DNA of 64,000 nt, taken from NCBI RefSeq assembly GCF_021233415.1, contig NZ_CP089466.1:1984001-2048000 (forward strand), in the 5' to 3' direction. Below the pieces are notes generated by a model. The model ran no database searches. It was given only the letters and a program-made list of their open reading frames with translations, and was not told the DNA's origin. This stretch comes from Halobacterium litoreum (GTDB lineage Archaea; Halobacteriota; Halobacteria; Halobacteriales; Halobacteriaceae). A program made the position numbers and the translations under genes. How positions within the stretch are numbered: the first letter of the stretch is position 1; the number at the start of each line of letters is the position of its first letter. Positions 42,150 to 51,943 of the stretch are shown piece by piece.

Positions 42150-44405
42150 ATGGCTGTACGCTGGCTGGAGGACATACGGGCCGACGACATCGACAGTGTC
42201 GGCGGCAAAGGGGCATCGCTCGGCGAACTCACGGACGCCGGGCTTCCCGTCCCGCCGGGGTTCGTCGTGACCGCCGGTACGTACCGCTCGTTCATCGAAG
42301 AAGCCGGCATCGACGACGACCTGTTCGCCGCCGTCGACGTCGACCCCGAGGACTCGGCCGCGCTCGCCGACGCCGAAGCGCGCGCCAAAGACCTCATCCT
42401 GAACACCGAACTCCCCGAGTCGATTCGCGACGACATCCTCTCCTCGTACGACGAACTGGACGACGGCGAGGCGTTCGTCGCGGTCCGGTCGTCCGCGACC
42501 GCAGAGGACCTCCCGGACGCGAGTTTCGCGGGCCAGCAGGAGACGTTCCTCAACATCACGCGCGAGGACCTCATCGACCGCGTGAAGCGATGCTGGGCGA
42601 GCCTGTTCACGCAGCGCGCCATCTACTACCGCGAGGAACAGGGCTTCGACCACGACATCGTCGACATCGCGGTCGTCGTCCAGCGCATGGTCGACGCCGA
42701 GAAGTCCGGCGTGATGTTCACGAGCCACCCGTCGACGGGCGCCCACGAGGCCATCATCGAGGCCGCGTGGGGCCTCGGCGAAGCCGTCGTCTCCGGCTCG
42801 GTCTCCCCCGACAACTACGTCGTCGACCGTGACGCCGGTGCCGTCGAGGAGGTCACCGTCGCGGACAAGAAGCTGATGCACGTCAAAGACCCCGACACCG
42901 GGGAGACCGTCGAGCGCGCGGTGCCCGACGAGAAGCGCGAACAGCGCGTGCTCTCGGACGACGAAATCGAAGCGCTGGTCGCCATCGGCGAACGCGTCGA
43001 GGACCACTACGACAGCCCACAGGACGTCGAGTGGGCGATGGTCGACGGCGACGTCTACATGCTCCAGTCGCGACCAATCACCACCATCAACGAGGACGAC
43101 GAAGACATGGCTGAAGACAACGGCAACGACGGCGAAGCGCTCGTGAACGGGCTCGGTGCGAGTCCGGGCGTCGCGTCCGGCGCGGCGCGCGTCGTCACCC
43201 AACTCGACCAACTCGACAAGGTCGGCGAGGGCGACATCATCGTCACCGAGATGACCACGCCGGACATGGTGCCCGCGATGAAACGCGCCGCCGGCATCGT
43301 CACCGACGAGGGCGGCATGACGAGTCACGCGGCTATCGTCTCCCGCGAACTCGGCTGTCCCGCCGTTGTCGGCGCGACCGACGCCACCAGCACGCTCCAC
43401 GACGACCAAATCGTCACGCTCGACGGCGACCGCGGCGTCGTCACCGAGGGCCGCGTCGAGGGCAGCGAAGAGAAAGACCCCGTCGAGGACGCACGCCCCA
43501 CCACGCCCGTGAAGCCGATGACCGCGACCGAAGTGAAGGTCAACGTCTCCATCCCGGAGGCCGCCGAGCGCGCCGCCGCGACGGGCGCCGACGGCGTCGG
43601 CCTGCTCCGCATGGAGCACATGATTCTCTCCACGAACAAGACCCCCGAGCGCTACGTCGCCGACCACGGCGAGGACGCCTACGTCCAAGAACTCGTGGAC
43701 GGCATCCGGGGGGTCGCCGAGGAGTTCTACCCACGGCCCGTCCGCGTCCGCACGCTGGACGCGCCGACCGACGAGTTCCGGCAACTCGAAGGCGGAAACG
43801 ACGAACCCCACGAGCACAACCCGATGCTCGGCTACCGCGGCATCCGCCGCAGCCTCGACCGCCCGGACGTCTTCAAGCACGAACTGGAGGCGTTCCGCGA
43901 ACTGTACGAGATGGGCTACGACAACGTCGAAGTGATGTTCCCGCTCGTCAACGACGCCGACGACGTGCGGCGGGCCCGCGAACTGATGAGCGAGGCCGGC
44001 ATCGACACCGAGAAGCGCACGTGGGGCGTGATGATAGAGACGCCCGCTGCCGCGCTCTCCATCGACGGACTCGCCGCCGAGGGCATCGACTTCGCGAGTT
44101 TCGGCACGAACGACCTCACGCAGTACACGCTCGCCGTCGACCGGAACAACGGCAACGTCGCCGACCGGTTCGACGAACTCCACCCGTCCGTGCTGAATCT
44201 CATCGAGCAGACCATCGAGGCGTGTCGCGAACACGACGTCGCGACCAGCATCTGCGGGCAGGCCGGCTCCAAGCCCGAGATGGTCGATTTCCTCGTCGAG
44301 ACCGGTATCTCCTCCATCTCCGCGAACATCGACGCGGTGCGAGACGTCCAACACGAGGTCAAGCGCGTCGAGCAGCGCCTGGTGCTGGACTCCGTTCGCG
44401 AGTAA
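42150..44405 (+). CDS. ppsA: Phosphoenolpyruvate synthase
   Basis: The 751-residue enzyme makes PEP, AMP and phosphate from pyruvate, ATP and water (gluconeogenesis). The ATP-grasp domain opens VGGKGASLGELTDAGLPVPPGFVVT with VAVRSSATAEDLPDASFAGQQET. The phosphohistidine swivel is GGMTSHAAIVSRELG with His393, followed by the PEP/pyruvate TIM barrel (LLRMEHMIL, NPMLGYRGIRRSL, GVMIETPAAAL, SFGTNDLTQYTLAVDRNNG). An acidic linker before the swivel (INEDDEDMAEDNGNDG) is a halophilic insertion. A long in-frame extension upstream of 42150 is antisense to the neighbouring gene and is rejected. Confidence 0.97.
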   Translation: MAVRWLEDIRADDIDSVGGKGASLGELTDAGLPVPPGFVVTAGTYRSFIEEAGIDDDLFAAVDVDPEDSAALADAEARAKDLILNTELPESIRDDILSSYDELDDGEAFVAVRSSATAEDLPDASFAGQQETFLNITREDLIDRVKRCWASLFTQRAIYYREEQGFDHDIVDIAVVVQRMVDAEKSGVMFTSHPSTGAHEAIIEAAWGLGEAVVSGSVSPDNYVVDRDAGAVEEVTVADKKLMHVKDPDTGETVERAVPDEKREQRVLSDDEIEALVAIGERVEDHYDSPQDVEWAMVDGDVYMLQSRPITTINEDDEDMAEDNGNDGEALVNGLGASPGVASGAARVVTQLDQLDKVGEGDIIVTEMTTPDMVPAMKRAAGIVTDEGGMTSHAAIVSRELGCPAVVGATDATSTLHDDQIVTLDGDRGVVTEGRVEGSEEKDPVEDARPTTPVKPMTATEVKVNVSIPEAAERAAATGADGVGLLRMEHMILSTNKTPERYVADHGEDAYVQELVDGIRGVAEEFYPRPVRVRTLDAPTDEFRQLEGGNDEPHEHNPMLGYRGIRRSLDRPDVFKHELEAFRELYEMGYDNVEVMFPLVNDADDVRRARELMSEAGIDTEKRTWGVMIETPAAALSIDGLAAEGIDFASFGTNDLTQYTLAVDRNNGNVADRFDELHPSVLNLIEQTIEACREHDVATSICGQAGSKPEMVDFLVETGISSISANIDAVRDVQHEVKRVEQRLVLDSVRE

Positions 44406-44502
44406 TCCGGCCGGCTCTCCGTCCTCGAATTTCTCTTCGGCTCGTCCTCTGGAAAGCACACGACCGCCAAAAGTATCAGCAGTCCCGACCTATCGTCGCG
44501 GT

Positions 44503-45792
44503 ATGTTGGTCTATCACGCGGTCTTCCTCGCGCTCGTCGCCGGGACGACGGCGTTCTTCGCGGTTCTCGCGGCGCTGAACGTCCGGTACGCCGAGCGCGC
44601 GGTTCGCGAGCGCGCTGACTGGCTCGCGGAGACAATCGGCGTCGACGACCCCGACGAACTGCTGGACTACCACCGCCTCGGCACCGCCGCCTCCCAACTG
44701 GAGAGCGTCGTGGTGCTCGGCGTCGTCCTGCTCGTGCTGTACTCGGGGCTGTTCGGCGACGGCGTCGCCGCGGTCTACGACACCGTCGGGAGCGACCTGC
44801 TCGCGGGCGTCGCGCTGTTCGTCGGCGCGACAGTCGGGATGCAACTCCTGAGCCTGCCCTTCGACGCGTTCGACACGTTCGCCGTCGAGGAGGCGTTCGG
44901 GTTCAACGAGCAGTCCCCGGCGCTGTTCGCTCGGGACAAAATGGTCTCCACGGCTGTCGCCGCCGTCTTCGTCGCCGTCCTCGGCGCGGGCGTCCTCTAC
45001 ACCGTCGAGGCGTTCCCGAACTGGTGGTGGCTCGCCGCCACCGGCGTCGTCGTCGCGTTCCTGCTCGCCACCCAGATTCTCGTGCCGCGGGTGGTGATGC
45101 CGCTGTTCTACGACTTCGACCCCGTGGAGAACAGCGACCTGCGGGACGCCGTCGAGGACGTCTTCGAGCGCGCCGGATTCGCCTGCGACCAGGTGTACGT
45201 GATGAACGCGAGTTCGCGCTCCGGGCACTCGAACGCCTTCTTCACCGGGTTCGGGCGCACCAAGCGCGTCGTGCTCTTCGACACGCTCGTCGAGCAGATG
45301 GACGAGACCGAAGTCCAGAGCGTGCTCGCTCACGAACTCGCGCACTGGAAGAAGGGACACATCTGGCAGAACGTCGCCGCGAGCGCGCTCCAGGCCGGCA
45401 TCCTGCTCTTCCTCGCGCAGTTCCTCGTGGAGTCGGCGTGGCTCTACGAGATGTTCGCGGTGCCCGAGCGGGCCGCCGCCGGCCTCCTGCTCGCGGGGCT
45501 CTGGCTCCAGCCGCTCAGCCAGCTCACGGCCCCGATTCAGAACAAACTCTGGCTCGCGAACGAGCGCGAGGCCGACGCGTTCGCCGTCGACGTGATGGGC
45601 GGCGGCGACGCGCTCGCTGGCGCGCTCGCCGACCTCACGAGCGAGAACCTCGGCAACCCCTTCCCGCACCCCTACTACGAGGCGTTCCACTACCAGCACC
45701 CGCCCGTTCCAGAGCGCATCCGGTATCTCACCGAGGGCGACGGAACCGAGTTGGAGAGTGAGGCCGGTGGACCCGGGGACGCCGCGGTCTGA
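44503..45792 (+). CDS. M48 family metalloprotease (Ste24/CAAX-protease-like)
   Basis: The 429-residue integral membrane protease has several N-terminal helices and the zinc motif HELAH at residues 277-281. The third ligand is in ANEREADAFAVDV, and MNASSRSGHSNAFFTGFGRTKRVVLFDTL is typical of Ste24. It would process or quality-control membrane proteins. Prenyl-CAAX substrates are unproven in archaea. TATA-like aagtatc about 27 nt before the ATG supports the start. Confidence 0.93.
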   Translation: MLVYHAVFLALVAGTTAFFAVLAALNVRYAERAVRERADWLAETIGVDDPDELLDYHRLGTAASQLESVVVLGVVLLVLYSGLFGDGVAAVYDTVGSDLLAGVALFVGATVGMQLLSLPFDAFDTFAVEEAFGFNEQSPALFARDKMVSTAVAAVFVAVLGAGVLYTVEAFPNWWWLAATGVVVAFLLATQILVPRVVMPLFYDFDPVENSDLRDAVEDVFERAGFACDQVYVMNASSRSGHSNAFFTGFGRTKRVVLFDTLVEQMDETEVQSVLAHELAHWKKGHIWQNVAASALQAGILLFLAQFLVESAWLYEMFAVPERAAAGLLLAGLWLQPLSQLTAPIQNKLWLANEREADAFAVDVMGGGDALAGALADLTSENLGNPFPHPYYEAFHYQHPPVPERIRYLTEGDGTELESEAGGPGDAAV

Positions 45793-45846
45793 AGCCACCC
45801 CACGCCGCCACAGTTTTCTTCCGTCGGAGCGCCGTCACGTGTCGGT

Positions 45847-46941
45847 ATGCGCACGGTCCTCGCAGTCGCCGCCCTCCTCGTCACCGCCGGCTGTGCCGGC
45901 GTCGCACCGACCGACGGCGTACAGGCACCGGCGCCCGCCGACGGCTATCCGCCGGGCGTCACCGAGTCCGGCCTCCAGAACGCCAGCGAACTCGTCTCCA
46001 CGCACGTCGAACTCGTGGAGACCACCGGCTACGCCTTCGACGTGGAGACGACCACGAACTTCAGGGACGTCGTCGACGGCGAACCGTACGTCAGCAACGA
46101 GTCGCTGGCGTACCGAGGCAGGACGGCCGGGAACGTGAGTCGCGTCGAGGTTCACCGCTGGTTCGGCGCCACCCCGACGTACGACGAGCAGGCCACGACC
46201 TTCGACGCGTGGTGGAACGAGAGCTCCGGCCGGTACCTCTCGCGCGCCGAGAACGGCCAGGGCACCGTCACGTTCCGAGTGACCGACAACGACGGCGGAT
46301 TCGGGGCGGAACCCGACCGCGAAGCGTGGACGCGGCACGGACTCGGCGCACTCTCGGCGGGCGACTACGAGGTGACGAACCGGTACGTCGCCGACGGCCG
46401 GACCCTCGTGGTGCTGGAAGCCGACCGCGCACTCGACGGCAACTACGACACGTATCGGGCGCGCCTCGTCGTCGACCTCGACGGCCGCATCCACGAGTTC
46501 GAGGTGGAGTCGACCTTCTCGGACGGGAACAAGTCGTGGGCGCAGACCGCGAGTTACGAACTCACCCACGTCGGCGTGGAGTCGATTCCCGAGCCAGCGT
46601 GGCGAGAGGCTGCGCTCGCCCTCCCCGACGCGAGCCTCGTCGTCACCAGCCACACGCAGTACGTCGAACTCTGGCACGAACGCGGCGAGACGCTCCCCGC
46701 GGGCTCGACAGTCGAAATCGCGCACGACGGCGAGACGCAGACAGTGACACTCGACCGGCCCGTCGCGGAGGGCGACCGCCTCTACGTCACCGACCCCGCC
46801 GACGGCGAACTCGGAGTCTCGTTCGCGGAACCGGGCGACGACACCCCGCGCCTGCGCGGCGAGTACCACATTCACGTGTTCAGTCCGGAGGGCTACGCGG
46901 TCAATTCGCTGTTCCCGGACGAGGTGAACGTCTCCGCGTGA
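45847..46941 (+). CDS. DUF7537-like haloarchaeal lipoprotein
   Basis: The 364-residue protein has a Sec-type signal with lipobox (MRTVLAVAALLVTAGC), then an extracellular beta-rich region beginning near residue 45 (ASELVSTHVELVETTGYAFDVETTTNFRD) similar to LolA/LppX-like lipid-binding folds, and a C-terminal beta domain (SHTQYVELWHERGETLPAGSTVEIAHDG). I recognise it as a haloarchaeal DUF7537-like family. The ligand is unknown. It has its own promoter spacing and is followed 51 bp later by mfnA. Confidence 0.8.
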   Translation: MRTVLAVAALLVTAGCAGVAPTDGVQAPAPADGYPPGVTESGLQNASELVSTHVELVETTGYAFDVETTTNFRDVVDGEPYVSNESLAYRGRTAGNVSRVEVHRWFGATPTYDEQATTFDAWWNESSGRYLSRAENGQGTVTFRVTDNDGGFGAEPDREAWTRHGLGALSAGDYEVTNRYVADGRTLVVLEADRALDGNYDTYRARLVVDLDGRIHEFEVESTFSDGNKSWAQTASYELTHVGVESIPEPAWREAALALPDASLVVTSHTQYVELWHERGETLPAGSTVEIAHDGETQTVTLDRPVAEGDRLYVTDPADGELGVSFAEPGDDTPRLRGEYHIHVFSPEGYAVNSLFPDEVNVSA

Positions 46942-46992
46942 CGCGCCGAGAGCGGAACCGCTAAACCGCTCCCGTAACTTCGGTTCGTTTGT

Positions 46993-48057
46993 ATGACGCG
47001 CGCGGAGACACGCCCGGCGCCACAGGAGTTCGACCGCGTGCTGTCCTCGATGTGTACGGACCCGCACCCGGCGGCCCGCGACGCCGCGATGCGGTTCCTC
47101 GCGGACAACCCCGGCGACCCGGCGACGTACCCGGCCGTCTCGGACCTCGAACGCGAGGCCGTGGCAATGCTCGGGGACGTGGTCGGCCTGGACGACCCCC
47201 ACGGCTACGTCGGGTCGGGCGGCACCGAGGCGAACATCCAAGCGGTCCGCGCAGCCAGAAATCTCGCCGACGACGACGCGAACGTCGTCGCACCCGAGAG
47301 CGCGCACTTCTCCTTCCAGAAGGCCGCGGACGTCCTCGACGTGGAACTCCGACTCGCGGAACTGGACGACGACCACCGCGCCGACGTCGACCACGTCACC
47401 GACCTCGCGGACGACGACACGGCAGTCGTCGTCGGCGTCGCCGGAACCACTGAGTTCGGGCGCGTCGACCCGATTCCCGCGCTCGGCGACGTGGCCGAAG
47501 ACGCGGGCGCGAACCTCCACGTCGACGCGGCGTGGGGCGGTTTCGTCCTGCCTTTCACGGACCATGACTGGGACTTCGCTGACGCCGCCGTGGACACGAT
47601 GACCATCGACCCGCACAAGATGGGGCAGGCGCCCGTGCCCGCCGGCGGCTTCCTCGCCCGCGACCCGGAGACGCTGGACGCGCTCTCGATTCGCACGCCG
47701 TACCTCGAATCCGACACCCAGCCGACGCTCGGCGGCACGCGGTCGGGCGCCGGCGTCGCCGGCGCGCACGCCGCCCTCGACGAACTCTGGCGGGACGGCT
47801 ACCGCGACCAGTACGAGACCTCGCAGGCGAACGCCGACTACCTCGCGAGCGAACTCGACGACCGGGGTTACGACGTGGTCGACCCCGTGCTCCCGCTCGT
47901 CGCCACGGAACTCCCCGACCGCGAGTTCCGGGCGCTGCGGGACGACGGCTGGCGCATCTCCCGCACCGCCAGCGGCGAACTCCGCGTCGTCTGCATGCCC
48001 CACGTCACCCGCGAGATGCTCGACTCGTTCCTCGCGGACCTCGACCGCAGCAGATGA
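46993..48057 (+). CDS. mfnA: L-aspartate/L-tyrosine decarboxylase, MfnA family
   Basis: The 354-residue PLP enzyme has [47 protein letters not shown] and the Schiff-base lysine Lys209 in [10 protein letters not shown]. The family makes tyramine in methanogens. In haloarchaea, which lack methanofuran, the likely reaction is aspartate to beta-alanine for CoA biosynthesis. The substrate is inferred from the lineage. TATA-like ctaaac sits about 27 nt before the ATG. Confidence 0.92.
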   Translation: MTRAETRPAPQEFDRVLSSMCTDPHPAARDAAMRFLADNPGDPATYPAVSDLEREAVAMLGDVVGLDDPHGYVGSGGTEANIQAVRAARNLADDDANVVAPESAHFSFQKAADVLDVELRLAELDDDHRADVDHVTDLADDDTAVVVGVAGTTEFGRVDPIPALGDVAEDAGANLHVDAAWGGFVLPFTDHDWDFADAAVDTMTIDPHKMGQAPVPAGGFLARDPETLDALSIRTPYLESDTQPTLGGTRSGAGVAGAHAALDELWRDGYRDQYETSQANADYLASELDDRGYDVVDPVLPLVATELPDREFRALRDDGWRISRTASGELRVVCMPHVTREMLDSFLADLDRSR

Positions 48058-48118
48058 CTGTTCGCACCGGCGACGAACCTTCGATAGCATTAACCGTCAG
48101 CGCGCGCGCCTCTCGAAC

Positions 48119-48691
48119 GTGACCTCGCTAGCGGTGCTCCCGCTCGCACTCGACATCGGCATCTTCGAGGACGCGGTCCGCGCAGCCACCGGCTGGAGCG
48201 GCCTGTTCGTCATCTTCGTCTACTCGTTTCTCATCGCGTTCGTGCTCCCGCTCCCCAGCGAAATCGTGTTGTGTCCCGCCGGCTACGTCTGCGCGGCGGG
48301 CGCGACGCTCGGTCTCGGCATCCCCGGTCCCGCCGTCGTCGCGCTCGTCGTGCTCGTGAGCGGCGTCGGGAAAGCGCTCGGGAGCGTCATCGCGCTGTAC
48401 GTCGGACACGGCGCGAGCCACTCCGGCATCGTCGTGCGCGCGTGCCGGCGCCTCGGCTTCGACCCGGTCGAGTGGTCCAAGAGCAAGATGGTCGCGCTCG
48501 TCCGCAAGTACGGCTACTACGGGATGGCGATGGGCCTCACCGTCCCCGGCTTCCCGGACACGCTCTCCATCTACGTGTTCTCCGTCATCGAGAAGAACTA
48601 CGCGAAGTTCGCGGCCGCCGCGTTCGCCGGGAGCGTCGGCCGCCTCGTCGTCACCATCGCCGTCATCGAAGGCGTCGTGCTCGTCGTCTGA
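48119..48691 (+). CDS. YqaA/DedA-like VTT-domain membrane protein
   Basis: The 190-residue membrane protein has five hydrophobic segments. IAFVLPLPSEIVL, the glycine-rich reentrant-like segment KALGSVIALYVGHGAS and YGYYGMAMGLTVPGFPDTLSIYVF resemble the VTT (SNARE-associated/YqaA) fold, thought to move lipids or maintain membrane potential. The GTG at 48119 follows a TATA-like cattaacc by about 27 nt, giving a leaderless start. Function in archaea is unknown. Confidence 0.82.
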   Translation: MTSLAVLPLALDIGIFEDAVRAATGWSGLFVIFVYSFLIAFVLPLPSEIVLCPAGYVCAAGATLGLGIPGPAVVALVVLVSGVGKALGSVIALYVGHGASHSGIVVRACRRLGFDPVEWSKSKMVALVRKYGYYGMAMGLTVPGFPDTLSIYVFSVIEKNYAKFAAAAFAGSVGRLVVTIAVIEGVVLVV

Positions 48692-48756
48692 GGCGTTCCG
48701 GAACCGCCGCGCGCCGCGGGACAACGGTTATGCCAGCCGGCGTTCATCCCGGACGT

Positions 48757-49440
48757 ATGACACGCTTGCGTTCGGACCGCCTCGTCACCGGCGGCCTCAT
48801 CATCCTCGTCGGCCTCCTCCTGTTGTTGTCGACCACGGACTACGCCAGCACGGAGAACCTCTGGGACTTCCTCCCGGCCGTCTTCGTCGCGCTCGGCGCG
48901 TGGGCGCTCGTCCGCAGCCGCTTCCGGAACCTCACCGGCCCCGTCATGGTAATCGCGGTCGCGGCCACGTTCCAAGCGAAGAACCTCGGCTACGTCACCG
49001 ACCAGCAGATCGGCGACTGGTGGCCGCTGTTCGTCGTGCTGTTCGGCGTCCTCTACCTCGTCGGTCGGAGCCGACGCACCCGCGGCGTCTCCGTCAGCGA
49101 CCGCGACGCCGGCGACGTCTCCATCATCAGCCTGTTCAGCGGCACTCAGCGCCGCGTCACCGGGAGCGGGTTCCGCGGAGGCAACGTCGTCGCGATGTTC
49201 GGCGGCGCGGAACTCGACCTCCGCGACGCCGACGTCTCGAACCCGCCCGCGACCGTCGAGTGCCTCGTCGCGTTCGGCGGCGCCGAAGTGCAGGTGCCCG
49301 AGGACTGGACCGTCGACCTCGACGTGCTCAGCCTCTTCGGCGGCAGCGAGGACAAACGCCCGCCCAGCGGCGGCGACGGCGACGTGGACCTCGTCGTCAC
49401 CGGCCTCGCGCTGTTCGGCGGCGTCTCTGTCGAACGCTGA
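48757..49440 (+). CDS. LiaF-like membrane protein
   Basis: The 227-residue protein has four membrane helices in the first 100 residues, then a soluble beta-helix domain with repeating VxxxFGGAExDLRDA / VAFGGAEVQVPEDW / LSLFGGSED / LALFGGVSVE motifs, as in LiaF/YvqF C-terminal domains. In Bacillus these domains regulate envelope-stress signalling. Here no two-component genes are close. ATG 48757 is chosen because the domain plan begins there. Confidence 0.85.
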   Translation: MTRLRSDRLVTGGLIILVGLLLLLSTTDYASTENLWDFLPAVFVALGAWALVRSRFRNLTGPVMVIAVAATFQAKNLGYVTDQQIGDWWPLFVVLFGVLYLVGRSRRTRGVSVSDRDAGDVSIISLFSGTQRRVTGSGFRGGNVVAMFGGAELDLRDADVSNPPATVECLVAFGGAEVQVPEDWTVDLDVLSLFGGSEDKRPPSGGDGDVDLVVTGLALFGGVSVER

Positions 49441-49549
49441 CGACGGTCCGTCCAGTCCCTCGATTCTCGGGCGTGACCGGCACCCTGTTTCTCCCGCGAG
49501 CCACGACACGCAGCCACCAGCCAGGGAACCGGAACGACACGACACAATC

Positions 49550-49568
49550 CGCGGGCTTTAGGCCCGCG
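49550..49568 (+). promoter_or_regulatory. TATA-like sequence within an inverted repeat upstream of metG
   Basis: cgcgggc (49550-49556) and gcccgcg (49562-49568) form a perfect 7-bp stem with loop tttag. The loop is centred about 28 nt before the metG ATG, where the TATA box should be. A protein bound to the palindrome, or cruciform extrusion, would cover the core promoter. Confidence 0.45.
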
Positions 49569-49586
49569 CCGGCGGAACGGGGGAGT

Positions 49587-51638
49587 ATGACATACGAAGA
49601 CTACCCCACCGACGACCCGGCGGTGGTCACGTGTGGGCTGCCGTACGCCAACGGCGACCTCCACATCGGCCACCTGCGCGGCTACGTCAACGCCGACGCG
49701 TTCACGCGCGGCCTCCGCAAACTCGGCCAGCAGGCCGCCTACGTCTGCGGGAGCGACATGCACGGCACCCCCATCGCGGTGAACGCCGCGGAAGCCGGCG
49801 TCAGCCCCGAGGAGTTCGCGCTCGAACACCACGAGCAGTACGAGGAGACGTTCCCGAAGTTCAACGTCGACTTCGACCAGTACGGCCACACCCACGACGA
49901 GACGAACACCGAGATGACGAAGGCGTTCGTCCGCGCGTGGGAGGAAAACGGCCACGTCCACGAGAAGGAAATCGACGTGGCGTACGACCCCGAGGCCGAC
50001 CAGTGGCTCCCCGACCGCTACGTCGAGGGGACCTGTCCGTACTGCGGCGAGCACGCGCGCGGCGACGAGTGCGACGAGGGCTGTCAGCGCCACCTCGAAC
50101 CCGGCGAAATCGAGGACCCCGTCTCCACGGTCACGGGGAACCCCGCCGAGTACCGCAAGCGCGACCACAAGTTCCTGCGCCTCGCGGACTTCCAGGAGCA
50201 CCTGCAGGGGTTCATCAACCGCCTCGAAGGCACGAGCAACGCCCAGAATCAGCCCCGCGAGTGGATCGAGGGCGAACTCCAGGACCTCTGTATCACGCGG
50301 GACATGGACTGGGGAATCGACTACCCCGGCGAGGGCGCCGACGACCTCGTCCTCTACGTCTGGGTCGACGCCCCCATCGAGTACGTCTCCGCGACGAAGC
50401 AGTACACCGACCGCACGGGCGACTTCGACTGGGAGTCCGTCTGGAAAGAGGGAGACGGCGAAATCGTCCACGTCATCGGCCGCGACATCATCCAGCACCA
50501 CACGGTCTACTGGCCGTCGATGCTGGAGGGCGCGGACTACGCCGAACCGCGGGCGGTCTGTGCGACCGGGTTCGTGAACATCGACGGGAAGGGGCTGTCC
50601 ACGTCGAAGAACCGCGCCATCTGGGCCGAGGAGTACCTCGATGAGGGGTTCCACCCCGACCTGCTCCGGTACTACCTCGCGACGGCGAGCGGGTTCGAGC
50701 ACGACGTGAACTTCACGTGGGAGCGGTTCGCCGAGCGCGTCAACAGCGAACTCGCGGACGTCGTCGGGAACTTCGTCTACCGGGCGCTGCTGTTCGCGAA
50801 CCGGAACTTCGGCGGCACGCCGGACGCCAGCCTGAGCGACGAGGTGGAGACGGAAATCGCGCAGGCGATGGACGACTACGAGGACGCGCTGAACGACTAC
50901 GACCTGAAGCGGGCGGGCGAGCGAGCCGTCGCGCTCGCGCGCTTCGGGAACGAGTACATCCAGCGCAACGAGCCGTGGAAGCTCGACGAGGACGAGGCGG
51001 CGCCGGTCATCCGCGACTGCGTGCAACTCGTGAAGGCCGTCGCGGTGCTGCTCCAGCCGTTCCTCCCGGAGAAGGCCGACGAGGTGTGGGCGCAAATCGG
51101 CGCCGAGGGGAGCGCGGCGGACGCCACCGTCGCGGACTGCCTGCAGGAGCCGCCGGCGGAGTTCGGCGAGCCCGCGGAACTCTTCGAGAAGGTCGAGGAC
51201 GAGCAGGTCGCGGAACTCGACGAGAAGCTCGCGGGGAAAATCGAAGCCGCCAGTAGCGAGGAGGACGACGACGGGGACGTGAGCGACGAATCCGACGTCG
51301 AACTGGCACCGCTCGCCGACGACCGCATCGGGTTCGAGGAGTTCCAAGCCCTCGACCTGCGCGTCGGCCGCATCGAGTCCGCCGAGGGCATCGAGGGCGC
51401 GGACGACCTCGCACGCCTCGAAGTCGACATCGGCCACGAAGTCCGGCAGATTGTCGCCGGCATCAAGCAGCTCCACGACCTCGACGAACTCCCCGGCACG
51501 AAGGTCGTCGTTGTCGCGAACATGGAGGAGGCCGAACTGTTCGGCGTCGAGTCGAACGGGATGGTGCTCGCCGCGGGCGAGGAAGCCGACCTCCTCACGA
51601 CCCACGGCGACAGCGTCCCCGGCACGAAAGTCAAGTAG
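49587..51638 (+). CDS. metG: Methionyl-tRNA synthetase
   Basis: The 683-residue class I synthetase has the HIGH motif at residues 26-29 (DLHIGHLRGY), CPYCGEHARGDECDEGCQRHL zinc cysteines, and a KMSKS-equivalent GKGLSTSKNR. A C-terminal acidic linker (SSEEDDDGDVSDESD) leads to a Trbp111/OB-fold tRNA-binding domain (FEEFQALDLRVGRIESAEGI ... GVESNGMVLAAGEE). The ATG at 49587 is chosen by family start (TCGLPYANGDLH at 15) and promoter spacing. Confidence 0.97.
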   Translation: MTYEDYPTDDPAVVTCGLPYANGDLHIGHLRGYVNADAFTRGLRKLGQQAAYVCGSDMHGTPIAVNAAEAGVSPEEFALEHHEQYEETFPKFNVDFDQYGHTHDETNTEMTKAFVRAWEENGHVHEKEIDVAYDPEADQWLPDRYVEGTCPYCGEHARGDECDEGCQRHLEPGEIEDPVSTVTGNPAEYRKRDHKFLRLADFQEHLQGFINRLEGTSNAQNQPREWIEGELQDLCITRDMDWGIDYPGEGADDLVLYVWVDAPIEYVSATKQYTDRTGDFDWESVWKEGDGEIVHVIGRDIIQHHTVYWPSMLEGADYAEPRAVCATGFVNIDGKGLSTSKNRAIWAEEYLDEGFHPDLLRYYLATASGFEHDVNFTWERFAERVNSELADVVGNFVYRALLFANRNFGGTPDASLSDEVETEIAQAMDDYEDALNDYDLKRAGERAVALARFGNEYIQRNEPWKLDEDEAAPVIRDCVQLVKAVAVLLQPFLPEKADEVWAQIGAEGSAADATVADCLQEPPAEFGEPAELFEKVEDEQVAELDEKLAGKIEAASSEEDDDGDVSDESDVELAPLADDRIGFEEFQALDLRVGRIESAEGIEGADDLARLEVDIGHEVRQIVAGIKQLHDLDELPGTKVVVVANMEEAELFGVESNGMVLAAGEEADLLTTHGDSVPGTKVK

Positions 51639-51943
51639 GGCGAGCAGGCGACTGACGGCTCCGGTGCGCGACGCCGCCGTTCCGCGTCCGCGCGCACCGG
51701 CCGATTGCTCAGGTCACGCACCGGGATGGTCCCGGTCTGCTACTTGAACCTACGCGGCTGGCTGACAAGCATTCGCGGCGCGAGTGGTCCGAAGGTCCCG
51801 AGCGCCGCGATTCACAGCGCGAACGGCGAAGCCGTGAGCGCTGGCCGACGGAACCCCCGTATGGGGGTGACGGAGACTTTTTCCGCAAGTTTTTGCCAGC
51901 GCAGGGCGCGCAAAGCGCGCCCAAGCGCGGCAAAAAGTGCGTT
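51639..51943. other. 305-bp gene-free spacer with a series of at least six hairpins
   Basis: Perfect stems in order: ccggtgcgcg/cgcgcaccgg (51661-51700), accggga/tcccggt (51720-51736), tcgcggcgc/gcgccgcga (51773-51810), acggc/gccgt (near 51822-51834), accccc/gggggt (51853-51868), and tttttgcc/ggcaaaaa (51890-51936) enclosing gggcgcgc/gcgcgccc (51904-51922). No coding frame is credible. The right end gives T-runs for the convergent genes metG and the GYD gene. I recall similar strings in other haloarchaeal spacers but cannot name the element. Confidence 0.6.

Noticed and set aside
48271-48756. In-frame extension upstream of the LiaF-like protein
   Set aside because: Arginine-rich shadow of the VTT-domain gene in another frame. 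The ATG at 48757 starts the membrane region.
49146-51605. An 819-codon open frame antisense to metG
   Set aside because: It is a composition effect of GC-rich codon use. metG is complete with all motifs on the other strand.
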